64,000 nucleotides of DNA from Citrifermentans bremense (GCF_014218275.1 NZ_AP023213.1:62001-126000); one strand, 5' to 3'; numbered from the stretch's first letter, positions 45,638 to 55,415 are shown. The notes: a model not told the origin generated them from the sequence alone. Numbers and translations: made by a program.

Positions 45638-46242
45638 GGAGAGCCATTAAAAGAAGATGGAGTGCTGGTCTTACTAACACGGAGCGCCCCCTAACTTGCC
45701 TGGAGTACCATATGAGTTACATGGAGTGCCGTTCCAGTAAATTGGAATGCCGTCTCAAATAAGATGGATATCCACTTTGGTTTGGGTGGAACCCCGCTAG
45801 CTTTTTGATGGAGCTCCATTCAACATAACTGGCATGCCGAAGTTGCGAAATGGCGCTCCAATTTTACTATTCGGGATCACGTTCCTGGTTGGGTGAGCTA
45901 CCGTGTAAGCTAACCGGACCACCACATCGACAATTCACTGCGCTAGCTCGTTTGTCCTCCGCTACCAATGCCGGAAAAGGGCGCTCTTCTTTCGCAATCC
46001 CGTCCACTATCTCTGCAAAACGGCCCTCTGTTACCGCGCAGCGGCCTGCCAGGTATGAGAAAACGGTGCTACGTTACAGTTCATGCGAGCACCACTTATC
46101 CTCAACGGACCACTATACCTGTTAAACCTGAGCTTCAGCTTTTTTAAACGGCATGCCATCAAAGTTGACCGGAACATCAGCATCTTCAGTCGTAATGCCG
46201 AGTCAATGGTTTGGACGTTCCATTTGAAAGGAACGGAGAGGG
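45638..46242. repeat. Phased array of about 29 semi-palindromic cores at 21-22 bp spacing
   Basis: The whole interval between the MFS stop and the aqpZ terminator is an array. Cores of pattern GGnnnnCC, usually preceded by T or C and followed by A or G, begin at 45638, 45659, 45681, 45702, 45723, 45744, 45766, 45788, 45810, 45831, 45852 and 45873, then continue with more degeneracy to 46022, 46043, 46065, 46107, 46150, 46171, 46192, 46213 and 46235. Examples are GGAGTGCC, GGATATCC, GGAGCTCC and GGCATGCC. Steps are only 21 or 22 bp (mean 21.3). The 13-14 bases between cores are AT-rich and not alike. It is not coding. No family I know matches. Confidence 0.8.
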
Positions 46243-46249
46243 GCAAAAA

Positions 46250-46286
46250 AAAAGTGCCGGCTGCGGTAATCGCAGCTGGCACTTTT
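46250..46286. terminator. Bidirectional terminator after aqpZ
   Basis: Stem AAAAGTGCCGGCTGCG/CGCAGCTGGCACTTTT with loop GTAAT; nine A on one side give a T-run for the aqpZ transcript. It shares near-identical sequence with hairpins at 52321 and 53520. Confidence 0.88.
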
Positions 46287-46289
46287 CAT

Positions 46290-46366
46290 TTCGAGCACAG
46301 GCATCTTTCGTGGAATTAGTAGGTGCTTCCGGCGCCGTGCACGCTATGGCCGCTGCGCGGGGCAGG
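46290..46366 (-). pseudogene. Relic of the 3' end of a DUF6448-type gene behind aqpZ
   Basis: Between the aqpZ stop and its hairpin, the minus strand reads AGCGGCCATAGCGTGCACGG and on, which aligns with the last codons (GGHAGHGAEKH) and 3' flank of the 52386-53030 gene, including a CTTTCGTnGAA block. Read in frame it gives SGHSVHGAGSTY and a stop. Only the tail is present. aqpZ thus appears to have been joined to an old gene end and terminator. Confidence 0.55.
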
Positions 46367-46367
46367 G

Positions 46368-47060
46368 TCAATCGTCTTTCGATCCGAGCAACCGGTAAAT
46401 CGATCCACCTGCCACTGCCCCAATAATCGGAGCCACCCAAAACAGCCAGAGTTGCGAAAGAGCCCATCCTCCGACAAAGACGGCCACTCCTGTGCTGCGG
46501 GCAGGATTTACAGAGGTGTTGGTCACCGGAATACTGATGAGGTGGATTAAGGTGAGCCCCAGGCCAATGGCGATTGGCGCGAATCCTTGCGGCGCACGTT
46601 TGTCGGTTGCCCCCATGATTATGAACAGAAACATCATGGTCATGACGATTTCAGTGACAAGTGCCGCGGCAAGGGAGTATCCCCCTGGAGAGTGATCACC
46701 ATAGCCATTCGAGGCGAAGCCTGCGGCAACATCGAAGCCCGGCTTCCCGCTCGCTATCATGTAAAGCACGGCAGCACCAGCGAGCCCTCCAAGCACCTGT
46801 ACCAAGATATACGGTGCGAGCTCCTTTGCGGGGAAACGTCCGCCAGCCACGAGTCCAATGGAAACAGCCGGGTTAAGATGGCATCCTGATATATGCCCGA
46901 TAGCATAGGCCATAGTGAGAACGGTCAAGCCAAAAGCCAGAGCGACTCCGTGCAGCCCGATGCCGACATTCGGAAATGCTGCCGCGAGTACCGCACTCCC
47001 ACAACCGCCGAGGACCAACCAGAAAGTACCGATGAACTCTGCACCAAGCCTCTTTGACAT
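46368..47060 (-). CDS. aqpZ: Aquaporin Z
   Basis: A 230-aa water channel with six TM helices and two half-helices bearing the NPA signatures: HLNPAVS and SVNPARS. The aromatic/Arg filter (a His before IPVTN and the Arg after NPA) is the narrow, water-selective type rather than the glycerol type. A GGAG-type site precedes the ATG. It is separated by 194 bp from the kinase gene upstream of it on the same strand. It may have been acquired with the surrounding region. Confidence 0.94.
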   Translation of the reverse strand: MSKRLGAEFIGTFWLVLGGCGSAVLAAAFPNVGIGLHGVALAFGLTVLTMAYAIGHISGCHLNPAVSIGLVAGGRFPAKELAPYILVQVLGGLAGAAVLYMIASGKPGFDVAAGFASNGYGDHSPGGYSLAAALVTEIVMTMMFLFIIMGATDKRAPQGFAPIAIGLGLTLIHLISIPVTNTSVNPARSTGVAVFVGGWALSQLWLFWVAPIIGAVAGGSIYRLLGSKDD

Positions 47061-47254
47061 TTCCGTTCTCCTTTCACGAGTGAAATTCCGACGTCATGGA
47101 ACGCCCAAGCTTAGACACAACGTCCTTCGGAAAAATCCAAAAGGGCGTATGCCGTCTACTTACCAAGTACGGTTGCTGGTGGTTGTTACAGGTGAAGTTG
47201 CATATGACACGGCGATTGTTCACTCCGCCTCTTGTTGCTGTCGGGAATGAGCTA

Positions 47255-49699
47255 TCAACCGGCCCCGACAGTCCTTTTGATTACCTCCTTGAGCACGGAG
47301 AGCTTGTAGGGTTTCTGGATAAAACCCGCAAGCCCCTTGCCCACAAATTTGGGGGTGACCTCATTCTCGTTGTATCCGCTGGTCATAATAACTTTCAGGT
47401 CCGGCTTCAACTGGCGCAATTCCCGGAAGCACTGCTCGCCGTCCATGTGCGGCATGGTCAGATCCAGGATCACGAGACCGATGTCGGGCCTATCCTTGAA
47501 GATGTCGATAGCTGCACGCCCGTCGACTGCAGTAAGCGGGTCGAAACCAAGCTCTTTCAGCATGGCGGCGCCGATACCACGGACGGTCTCCTCGTCGTCC
47601 ACCAGCAACACGGTTCCGCTCCCGTGCCAGTCAACCGTGCTGTCCTTGCCATTGAAGAAGCTGGCAGGCCGATCACTGGATGGGAGCAGAATCTTGAAAC
47701 TCGTCCCCTTCCCGAGCTCACTGTAGACCTTGATTGCGCCCTTGTGCCCCTTGACAATACCAAGTACTGCAGCCATACCCAGCCCGCGACCGGTAAATTT
47801 GGTAGTGAAAAACGGCTCGAAGATTCTGGAACGGGTGTCCTTGTCCATCCCGCAGCCAGTGTCGGCTATTTCCAGATAAACGTAGAGTCCCTCACTGATG
47901 TTCTCGATGAGCCAGACATCTTTCAAGTAACTCCTGTCGCAGTCCATGCAGCCGGTTGTTATTGCGATCACGCCGCTTTTGTCCCCGATGGCTTCCGAAG
48001 CGTTAATAACCAGATTCATGATGATCTGACGAATCTGTGTGGCGTCGACCTCCACCGACGGGAGAGGGTTGGCCAGATTGAGGCGCAACACCGCTTTTTT
48101 GGAAATGGAGACCTGAAGCATATGCATCATCTCTTCGAGTAAATTGTTGAGGTCTATAGTCTCGACCACAAACTTCCCTTTCCCGGAGTAGGCCAACATC
48201 TGCTTCGCCAAATCGGCGGCCCGCGCAGCCGCCTTTTCGATATTCTTAAGGTTCTCTAAAGCGGGAGATTCGTTGCTGAGCCTCATAAGGGCAAGGTCGG
48301 CGTTGCCAAGGATGGCCATCAATATGTTGTTGAAATCATGAGCGATGCCTCCAGCCAAAACCCCAAGACTCTCCAGTTTTTGTGTTTGCAGCAATTTCTG
48401 TTCAAGGCTGCGCCTTTCCTCCTCCAGGCGCAAGCGTTCCCTTAGGTCGCGAGCCACTGCCAGAAGGTATTCCACTCCTTCGAACTCAAACATCCTGATT
48501 CCGATTTCCACTGGGATCAACTCGCCGTCTTTGGTCCTGTGGCGGCTTTCTATACTGAACGTTCCGTGCACCTTAACTGTCTCCCAATGCTTCTTCCAAG
48601 CCTTACGGGGAAGATCGGGGTCGATATCGTACACGTGCATGCCAGCCAATTCCTGCGGTGTATAACCGAGCGCTGCACAGGCCGCCAGATTGACAAAGCA
48701 AAAACGGGCGTCTTTCTGCAACAAAAATATGGAGTCACGGGCGTTATCAAGCGAATAACGGTACAGTTCCAGGGTTCGGTTCGACTCCTTGAGTTCGGTG
48801 ATGTCATGATGAATCGCCAAGACCATTTTTCGGCCTGCTTGTTCGAACAATCTAAGCGATACCGTCATGTTCAGGTGTTTGCCGTCTTTGGCGCGGTGCA
48901 CGGCGGTAAAAGTGGCACTACCCTCCTTGGTCAAGGTTCCAATATAACTGTCGATCTGCTTGGGATCTTCACTGAGATGGATATCGTTCACGGTGAGAAG
49001 GGCGAATTCATCGCGGCTGTAGCCCAGCAGGGTATGGGCAGTGGTATTGAACTGCATAGGCCTTAGAGATGGCACGCCCCACAGGACGATGCCGTCCGGT
49101 GATTGCTCGAACAGGGCTCGATAGAGGTTCTCAGACTCCTGCAGCCGGCGATGGGCTTCTGCCAAAAGCGAGAAGTTGGATATTTCATTGTCCAGCATCA
49201 GGCCGGCATAGACGAAGAAGGGTTGCAGCTCTTCGAAAATGCTCAAGTCGTTAAGTTGCATCCCCTCCATGCGCACAGCGCCGATTTTTCGGCCTTGCGA
49301 CAGCAAGGGAAAGATCCAGTCCTGCGCTGTGACCGTTCCGGCTTCACCCGGGTAGGGAACCTGCACTTCGGTATTGGTGATGCGAAGGGGCTTCCCGGTG
49401 GAAAGTGCGCTGATGACATGCGAGTCGCCGGGATCTTTAGATTCGTGGAAAGCGCCGTACACGTCCCGCATCTGCCAGAATTGGCCTAAGTTGTAGGTGA
49501 CGGAAATGTTGGCAGCGCCTATGGTCTGCATCAGGATGTTGATGATGCGCTGCACCATGTTGTCCAGGCCGACAACGGAACTGAGACTGCCGAGCAGATT
49601 GTTGACCAGTTCAAGGCGCGACTTATGCCTTGCCAGTTCAGACAAGCGCCGCTCAGACTCTTCCAACCGCGAAAGTGCCACCTGAAGCTCGTAGTTCAT
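47255..49699 (-). CDS. Hybrid sensor histidine kinase (GAF-PAS-PAS-HisKA-HATPase-REC), last gene of the corrinoid operon
   Basis: An 814-aa soluble sensor. After an N-terminal coiled coil comes a GAF-like domain (about 35-175), two PAS domains (about 190-310 and 315-430), HisKA with phospho-His in IAHDFNNILMAIL, HATPase (ADTGCGMD, GRGLGMAAVLGIVKGH) and a receiver with Asp in LVILDLTMPHMDGEQ and Lys in FIQKPY. No TM segments. It overlaps the DUF1638 gene by 4 bp, so it is co-translated with three methyl-transfer-type proteins. That makes a soluble methyl or corrinoid signal a plausible input. Confidence 0.9.
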   Translation of the reverse strand: MNYELQVALSRLEESERRLSELARHKSRLELVNNLLGSLSSVVGLDNMVQRIINILMQTIGAANISVTYNLGQFWQMRDVYGAFHESKDPGDSHVISALSTGKPLRITNTEVQVPYPGEAGTVTAQDWIFPLLSQGRKIGAVRMEGMQLNDLSIFEELQPFFVYAGLMLDNEISNFSLLAEAHRRLQESENLYRALFEQSPDGIVLWGVPSLRPMQFNTTAHTLLGYSRDEFALLTVNDIHLSEDPKQIDSYIGTLTKEGSATFTAVHRAKDGKHLNMTVSLRLFEQAGRKMVLAIHHDITELKESNRTLELYRYSLDNARDSIFLLQKDARFCFVNLAACAALGYTPQELAGMHVYDIDPDLPRKAWKKHWETVKVHGTFSIESRHRTKDGELIPVEIGIRMFEFEGVEYLLAVARDLRERLRLEEERRSLEQKLLQTQKLESLGVLAGGIAHDFNNILMAILGNADLALMRLSNESPALENLKNIEKAAARAADLAKQMLAYSGKGKFVVETIDLNNLLEEMMHMLQVSISKKAVLRLNLANPLPSVEVDATQIRQIIMNLVINASEAIGDKSGVIAITTGCMDCDRSYLKDVWLIENISEGLYVYLEIADTGCGMDKDTRSRIFEPFFTTKFTGRGLGMAAVLGIVKGHKGAIKVYSELGKGTSFKILLPSSDRPASFFNGKDSTVDWHGSGTVLLVDDEETVRGIGAAMLKELGFDPLTAVDGRAAIDIFKDRPDIGLVILDLTMPHMDGEQCFRELRQLKPDLKVIMTSGYNENEVTPKFVGKGLAGFIQKPYKLSVLKEVIKRTVGAG

Positions 49700-50283
49700 T
49701 GTTTCAAGGCCCTCACCCTATCAAGGGTCTTTGCAAGGTTCGCTTCCAGCTGTTCCAATCCCACATCCACCCAGCGCAGTTCCAGCGAAGTCATCAAGCT
49801 TATCGCCTCGGCCTCGGCGCGGAAATCGCCCGAACAGGGAGTGCGAACGGCAAGAAGATATTTGTGCGCGCTGCGAAAGATGCTGCGCATGATTTCAGGG
49901 TCGCCCGGCATGACGCTGCCCACAATATTCTTCCAGTTGAGAGCCCAATCCTCGAACAGGAAGAAGGCCCCCTGCTCCAATTCCCGGCAGAACATCTCAT
50001 GCCCAAGGTAGATGTCGACGCAGTTCTGCCCTGGGGTTCTGATAGTGTTGGCCTCGCCCAGGATCTCATCCATGCAGGGATGGCAGGCACCGTAAAAGAC
50101 AACGGCCGGCTCGTCTTTGTGCATTCGCAGTGCCTTGCTCAGGCTGTTTTCGAGTTTGTCGAAATCCACGTGGAGCCCGGAGGGGATGAATGCGGTTGCC
50201 AGCTGCCAGCCATTTTTCACGATCAGAAACTGAATTTCCTTCTGCAAGATGCCGCAGCCGATGATTAGTTTTGGTTCGCACAT
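49696..50283 (-). CDS. DUF1638-family protein
   Basis: A 195-aa cytoplasmic protein of the DUF1638 family, which accompanies corrinoid methyltransferase genes in anaerobes and whose biochemistry is unknown to me. Seen: IIGCGILQKEI at the start, FYGACHPCMDEIL with a Cys-x-x-Cys-like pair near residue 67, and CVDIYLGHEMFCRELEQGAF. The Cys and His residues might bind metal. GGAGG precedes the ATG. It overlaps the UroD-like gene by 19 bp on one side and the kinase by 4 bp on the other. Confidence 0.82.
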   Translation of the reverse strand: MCEPKLIIGCGILQKEIQFLIVKNGWQLATAFIPSGLHVDFDKLENSLSKALRMHKDEPAVVFYGACHPCMDEILGEANTIRTPGQNCVDIYLGHEMFCRELEQGAFFLFEDWALNWKNIVGSVMPGDPEIMRSIFRSAHKYLLAVRTPCSGDFRAEAEAISLMTSLELRWVDVGLEQLEANLAKTLDRVRALKQ

Positions 50284-51323
50284 GAACCCTCCGAACCGTA
50301 ATTGCCGTACCTGACAGCGGCGGACATCATGGCCCGGATGTTTGACTCCGGAATGCTGAACGGCATCAACAGGGTGCCGAAAATAAACCCGCCGGCTTGC
50401 TTGCCGATCTGCATAAGCCTCTCTACCTCTCGATCGATTTCCGGAGGTGACCAGTCGATCAGCCTGATGTCATTGATCGCACCCGCTATCAAGGCATCGG
50501 GTCCCAACGTACTCCTGGCTTCCGCAATGTCGTCGAAAGGATTCAGGTAGAAGGCGCCTAAGCCCGTGTGCCGTTTAAGGTCGGCGAGGATAGGGTTTAT
50601 CTTCCCCCCGCCGTTGAAGAAGATGACACCGGCCGGGCCGGGGTGCTCCAAATCCCTGATGACCCAGGGAAGGGCAAGTTCCCGGAATTTGGACGTCGTG
50701 ATGAACGTCGCCGAAGCTACCGGGTTGACGTAGACGATCAGATCGGCTCCGGCCTCGCGAAGTGCAATGATCTGTCGAGAACAAAACTGCGAGCACAATG
50801 TAAGCAGATGATCGAGAAGCTTGGTGTCGCCGTTGAGGAAGAGATCCATATAGGGGCCTATGCCCATCAGCATGGCAGGAAGTGAAAAGGATGCGGTCAC
50901 CACACCGAGAACGGGCCAGCGGCCGGCAGACTCCCTTTTCAGTAGGCCGATGCACGCGGTCATCTCGCGGAAACGCGGGTTGTCGCCGAGGTCCTCGGGC
51001 AGACAAAGTTTTTTTATGTCCCCAGTCGAACCTATGACCAGATGACCTACATTGGGAGGGCCATCGTCGGCGTATATGATGTTCCGGCAGCCAAGCGCCT
51101 CGGCTTCAAGCGCTGAGTAAAACATCCCGAGCAAGGTATCGTAACCATATTTCTCGCGCATCCGAAGTTGGCCTTCAGCCACCAGATCACCGCGGGAGTA
51201 GTACTCCTTAAGTGAGACTCCCATCTCCTTTGCCCCCTGGTCGAGGAGATTGCAGACGATTGGGACCCTGTCAGGTGTTTTGCCGGTCAGCAGAGCAGCA
51301 AAACGATCCATCCCCGTGGTCAT
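50265..51323 (-). CDS. UroD/MtaA-family protein lacking the canonical zinc motif
   Basis: A 352-aa protein of the uroporphyrinogen decarboxylase/cobamide methyltransferase superfamily. The ATG at 51323 follows AAGGAGG and overlaps the corrinoid gene stop by 4 bp. Fold markers include RVPIVCNLLDQ, ADDGPPNVGHLVIGSTGDI, YMDLFLNGD and GGAINDIRL. In MtaA-type methyltransferases the region reads HxCG, supplying zinc ligands; here the same strand reads VIFFNGGGKINPI, without His or Cys. The zinc-thiolate chemistry expected for methyl transfer to coenzyme M or tetrahydrofolate may thus be absent, pointing to a divergent enzyme or a ligand sensor. Confidence 0.75.
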   Translation of the reverse strand: MTTGMDRFAALLTGKTPDRVPIVCNLLDQGAKEMGVSLKEYYSRGDLVAEGQLRMREKYGYDTLLGMFYSALEAEALGCRNIIYADDGPPNVGHLVIGSTGDIKKLCLPEDLGDNPRFREMTACIGLLKRESAGRWPVLGVVTASFSLPAMLMGIGPYMDLFLNGDTKLLDHLLTLCSQFCSRQIIALREAGADLIVYVNPVASATFITTSKFRELALPWVIRDLEHPGPAGVIFFNGGGKINPILADLKRHTGLGAFYLNPFDDIAEARSTLGPDALIAGAINDIRLIDWSPPEIDREVERLMQIGKQAGGFIFGTLLMPFSIPESNIRAMMSAAVRYGNYGSEGSCANQN

Positions 51324-51997
51324 TGCCGCACCTCCTTGACCAGAGCGGCAATTGCTGCAGGCGCGTTGGCCGCTGTGTCGGCCCAAGCGTCCGCCCCCAC
51401 CTCCCGGTAAAGGTTTTCGTGGAACCGGTAGGGAGCGCCTCCCACGATAAGCCGAATCTTTTGCTCCAGCCCCTGATCCCTCAACAGTTGCCGGACCTTT
51501 TTAGGGCCCCTGTCGCTGGTGGCTGTATGAACCATCATCGAGGAAACGCCGATGACCTCCGCCCCTGTTTCAAGAGCTGCCTCAACGAAGCGTTCGGGTG
51601 CAACGTTGATCCCCAGGTCGGTGATCTTAAACATCCTGGCGCGCAGGCAACCGGTCACGATTTTCTTGCCCAAGCCGTGAAAATCACCAAAACTGGTCCC
51701 GATGACGACGGTACCTTGAATTGCGGGGGCCGAGGCAAAAAGAGGGATAAGGCGGTCGGTCACTTCCTCGGCAATCTGGGAAGCTAGAAAATGCTGCGAG
51801 AGCGTGACCAGGTTATCGGAAATCATCCCTCCGATCATCTGTTCCATGCCCGGGACCACCACGTCGAAGATGACACTCTCCGGGGTCAGGCCATTATCCA
51901 AAGCCTCTTGGACGATCCGCAAGGCTGTGGCCTTGTCCGTATCGAAAAGGGATTTCAGGTAGGCTTCCAAGGTGTACTGAACGAGTGATTCAGTCAT
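51320..51997 (-). CDS. Corrinoid (B12) methyltransferase-type cobalamin-binding protein
   Basis: A 225-aa corrinoid protein of the MtaC/MtbC/MetH-B12 type, first gene of the operon. The helical cap domain (about 1-85) precedes a Rossmann-like B12 domain with GDFHGLG, that is DxHxxG with axial His107, then GVSSMMVHT and VGGAPY for the nucleotide tail. The ATG at 51997 has GGGGG upstream; the earlier in-frame ATG at 52024 has nothing. It would carry a methyl group on cobalt between partners. No substrate-specific MtaB/MtbB-type methyltransferase is present, so the methyl donor is unknown. Confidence 0.9.
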   Translation of the reverse strand: MTESLVQYTLEAYLKSLFDTDKATALRIVQEALDNGLTPESVIFDVVVPGMEQMIGGMISDNLVTLSQHFLASQIAEEVTDRLIPLFASAPAIQGTVVIGTSFGDFHGLGKKIVTGCLRARMFKITDLGINVAPERFVEAALETGAEVIGVSSMMVHTATSDRGPKKVRQLLRDQGLEQKIRLIVGGAPYRFHENLYREVGADAWADTAANAPAAIAALVKEVRQ

Positions 51998-52320
51998 GAA
52001 ATGGCCCCCAGCAAGGTGTGTCATTTGGTAGTGACTGACAGTATCAGAGGTTGCAGCTTTTGCCGTTACGCGTGAACAACAAATATTGAATTAAGGTGCT
52101 GGAATACTACCACATTCCAGTAATTTTTCAGGAAATGTGCTAATGCTGCTGGATCAGGTGAGGAATGAGGTGGAGTAGATGAGTAAGAGAGGGATATCGA
52201 CGACCATGGTATGTCAGCCATGTGCCAGTTGACGATCGAATTGTCTCAGAGTGAATCAGCCATACCTGCTAAACCATCTGCCATGGAGACAGGGAGACAA
52301 TCAGAGAGGGGGAAAAGAAA
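51998..52320 (-). promoter_or_regulatory. Upstream region of the corrinoid operon with inverted repeat
   Basis: The gap between the operon and the hairpin at 52321 has no gene. An inverted repeat CTGGAAT-N8-ATTCCAG at 52099-52120 lies about 100 bp upstream of the corrinoid start and may be an operator. No -35/-10 pair or riboswitch core was recognised; in particular no B12-box-like element was seen. The 21-bp phased pattern of the 45.6 kb array is not continued here. Confidence 0.4.
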
Positions 52321-52353
52321 AAGTGCCAGTTGCGGCAATCGCAACTGGCACTT
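52321..52353 (-). terminator. Terminator after the DUF6448-type gene
   Basis: Perfect 14-bp stem AAGTGCCAGTTGCG/CGCAACTGGCACTT with loop GCAAT; on the minus strand it is followed by TTTTCTTTT. Same hairpin family as at 46250 and 53520. Confidence 0.9.
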
Positions 52354-52385
52354 ATGTTTCACCTCAGCTTCTTTCGTTGAACCGT

Positions 52386-53030
52386 TTAGTGCTTTTCGGC
52401 GCCGTGCCCGGCATGGCCGCCGTGCTGCTTGCCCGCTTCCTTATGTTCGCCGTGAGCAGCTTTGCCTGTAGCATCCATGTGGAGCTTTTCGACGTAGTGC
52501 GTGTACTCAACGTATGCCTCAACGAACTCGCGCCCCTGGGCAACACTTTCGTCCTTGTGTTTATAGGCGGCAGCGGCACGCTCGTAACGGTGCTTAATCC
52601 CTGCTGTAACGTCATCGGTAACCAGTTTCACCAGTGCATCAGCTGAACCGCTGGCAAGGGCCTTGTCTGCTTCGGCTACTGCAGGTTCCACCGCTCCTGC
52701 GGGTTTCAGCCCCGTGAAAGGAGCACCCTCGCCTGCACGATGGATCTTCACCAGGGTAGCGAAAAATTGGTGGTGGGCAGTTTCAGCATTTGCCCCCTTA
52801 GCTGCCAGTGCCTTGCTGAACGCCGCTTTGACAGCTTTTTCATCTTTTGCTTTGACCCACTTGAGAACGGGGGTGATGTCCTTCGCCTCCAGCGCTTTGT
52901 GTGCATCCTGGACGACGGGGCCATCGAGCGTGTCGCAATGGGCTGCAGCATTCTGAGCCATCCCGAAGGTTAGCGCCATAACTGCGGCGATCCCTGCCAA
53001 TGTGGTTCTCAACATATGTTTCGTTTTCAT
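52386..53030 (-). CDS. Exported His-rich DUF6448-type protein
   Basis: A 214-aa protein with a signal peptide cleaved near AAAHC. The mature part begins AHCDTLDGPVV, typical of the DUF6448 family, and is otherwise strongly helical and Ala/Lys-rich (VKAKDEKAVKAAFSKAL, RYERAAAAYKHKDES). The last 25 residues are His/Gly-rich (HGEHKEAGKQHGGHAGHG), a likely metal-binding tail. The function of the family is not known to me; a helical bundle metal or haem-related role would be a guess. A ribosome site GGAG precedes the ATG. It lies 37 bp after the next small exported protein on the same strand. Confidence 0.8.
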   Translation of the reverse strand: MKTKHMLRTTLAGIAAVMALTFGMAQNAAAHCDTLDGPVVQDAHKALEAKDITPVLKWVKAKDEKAVKAAFSKALAAKGANAETAHHQFFATLVKIHRAGEGAPFTGLKPAGAVEPAVAEADKALASGSADALVKLVTDDVTAGIKHRYERAAAAYKHKDESVAQGREFVEAYVEYTHYVEKLHMDATGKAAHGEHKEAGKQHGGHAGHGAEKH

Positions 53031-53066
53031 ATCAATATCTCCTGTAGTTAAAGTAAGCCTGTCTGT

Positions 53067-53438
53067 TTAGGAATTGACACTGCTAACAACCGGAGATGAT
53101 TTTCTGGGAGGCTTGTATACCCTTCTGGCAAAGCCGTCAAGTTGCCTGCCGCTGAAAGCGCCGGTAAGTAGGCCGGTCACGGCAGGAGCCGAAAGATATA
53201 GGGAAGATGGGATTACGTAAGGGGTATCGAGCTCGCAGCAGCGGACGTCGGAGTGATGATTACCGGCCGGGCCGTGACCGGCTTCGCCATCCGTATCATG
53301 ACAACCGCCACCGAGCTCATGCGTAGTCTCTGCTGCCAGCACTTCCAGGGTGTAGGCATGCACCGCGGCGGGCATAGTCAGAACAACCATCAGCATGATG
53401 ATGGCAAGGTTCCGTATGGTCATACGAAGTACGCTCAT
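53067..53438 (-). CDS. Small exported Cys/His-containing protein
   Basis: A 123-aa protein with a signal peptide ending near VHAYT. The mature part has a His/Cys-rich centre (GGGCHDTDGEAGHGPAGNHH, then RCCELD) and a C terminus SGRQLDGFARRVYKPPRKS. This layout resembles small exported proteins found with heavy-metal efflux genes, often annotated as hypothetical or DUF2946-like. No pump of that type is in the window. There is no clear ribosome site before the ATG, so the start is uncertain. It is in line with the DUF6448-type gene and probably shares its transcript. Confidence 0.65.
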   Translation of the reverse strand: MSVLRMTIRNLAIIMLMVVLTMPAAVHAYTLEVLAAETTHELGGGCHDTDGEAGHGPAGNHHSDVRCCELDTPYVIPSSLYLSAPAVTGLLTGAFSGRQLDGFARRVYKPPRKSSPVVSSVNS

Positions 53439-53519
53439 GCTAATAGGAATAGCACGGGTGCATCACTTTACCTTGACCTGCATCAATAAAATGGACTCTA
53501 GTGATTTTGCTGAAAGAAA

Positions 53520-53552
53520 AAGTGCCAGCTGCGGCAAACGCAACTGGCACTT
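53520..53552 (-). terminator. Terminator after glmS
   Basis: Stem AAGTGCCAGCTGCG/CGCAACTGGCACTT with loop GCAAA, followed on the minus strand by TTTTCTTTC. Third close member of the hairpin family. Confidence 0.88.
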
Positions 53553-53585
53553 CTGTTTTCATCACTTCTTATGTCACTGGGCTGA

Positions 53586-55415
<1,830 letters not shown>

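Noticed and set aside
45638-46242. Phased array read as a CRISPR array
   Set aside because: The conserved core is only 8-10 bp and degenerate, the filler is 13-14 bp, and no cas gene is in the window.
45638-46242. Phased array read as a coding repeat
   Set aside because: Steps alternate between 21 and 22 bp, so no reading frame is kept; stops occur in all frames.
47098-47160. Possible second phased array upstream of aqpZ (GGAACGCC at 47098)
   Set aside because: Only this one core fits; later GC words do not fall on 21-22 bp steps.
52060-52316. Possible degenerate array before the hairpin at 52321
   Set aside because: A short similarity (ATACCTGyTAAACC) to the 45.6 kb array exists, but no 21-bp phase of GGnnnnCC cores could be followed.
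43776-53580. Integrated mobile element covering the accessory region
   Set aside because: No integrase, transposase, tRNA end or flanking direct repeat was found; only AT-richness and the duplicated tail hint at transfer.
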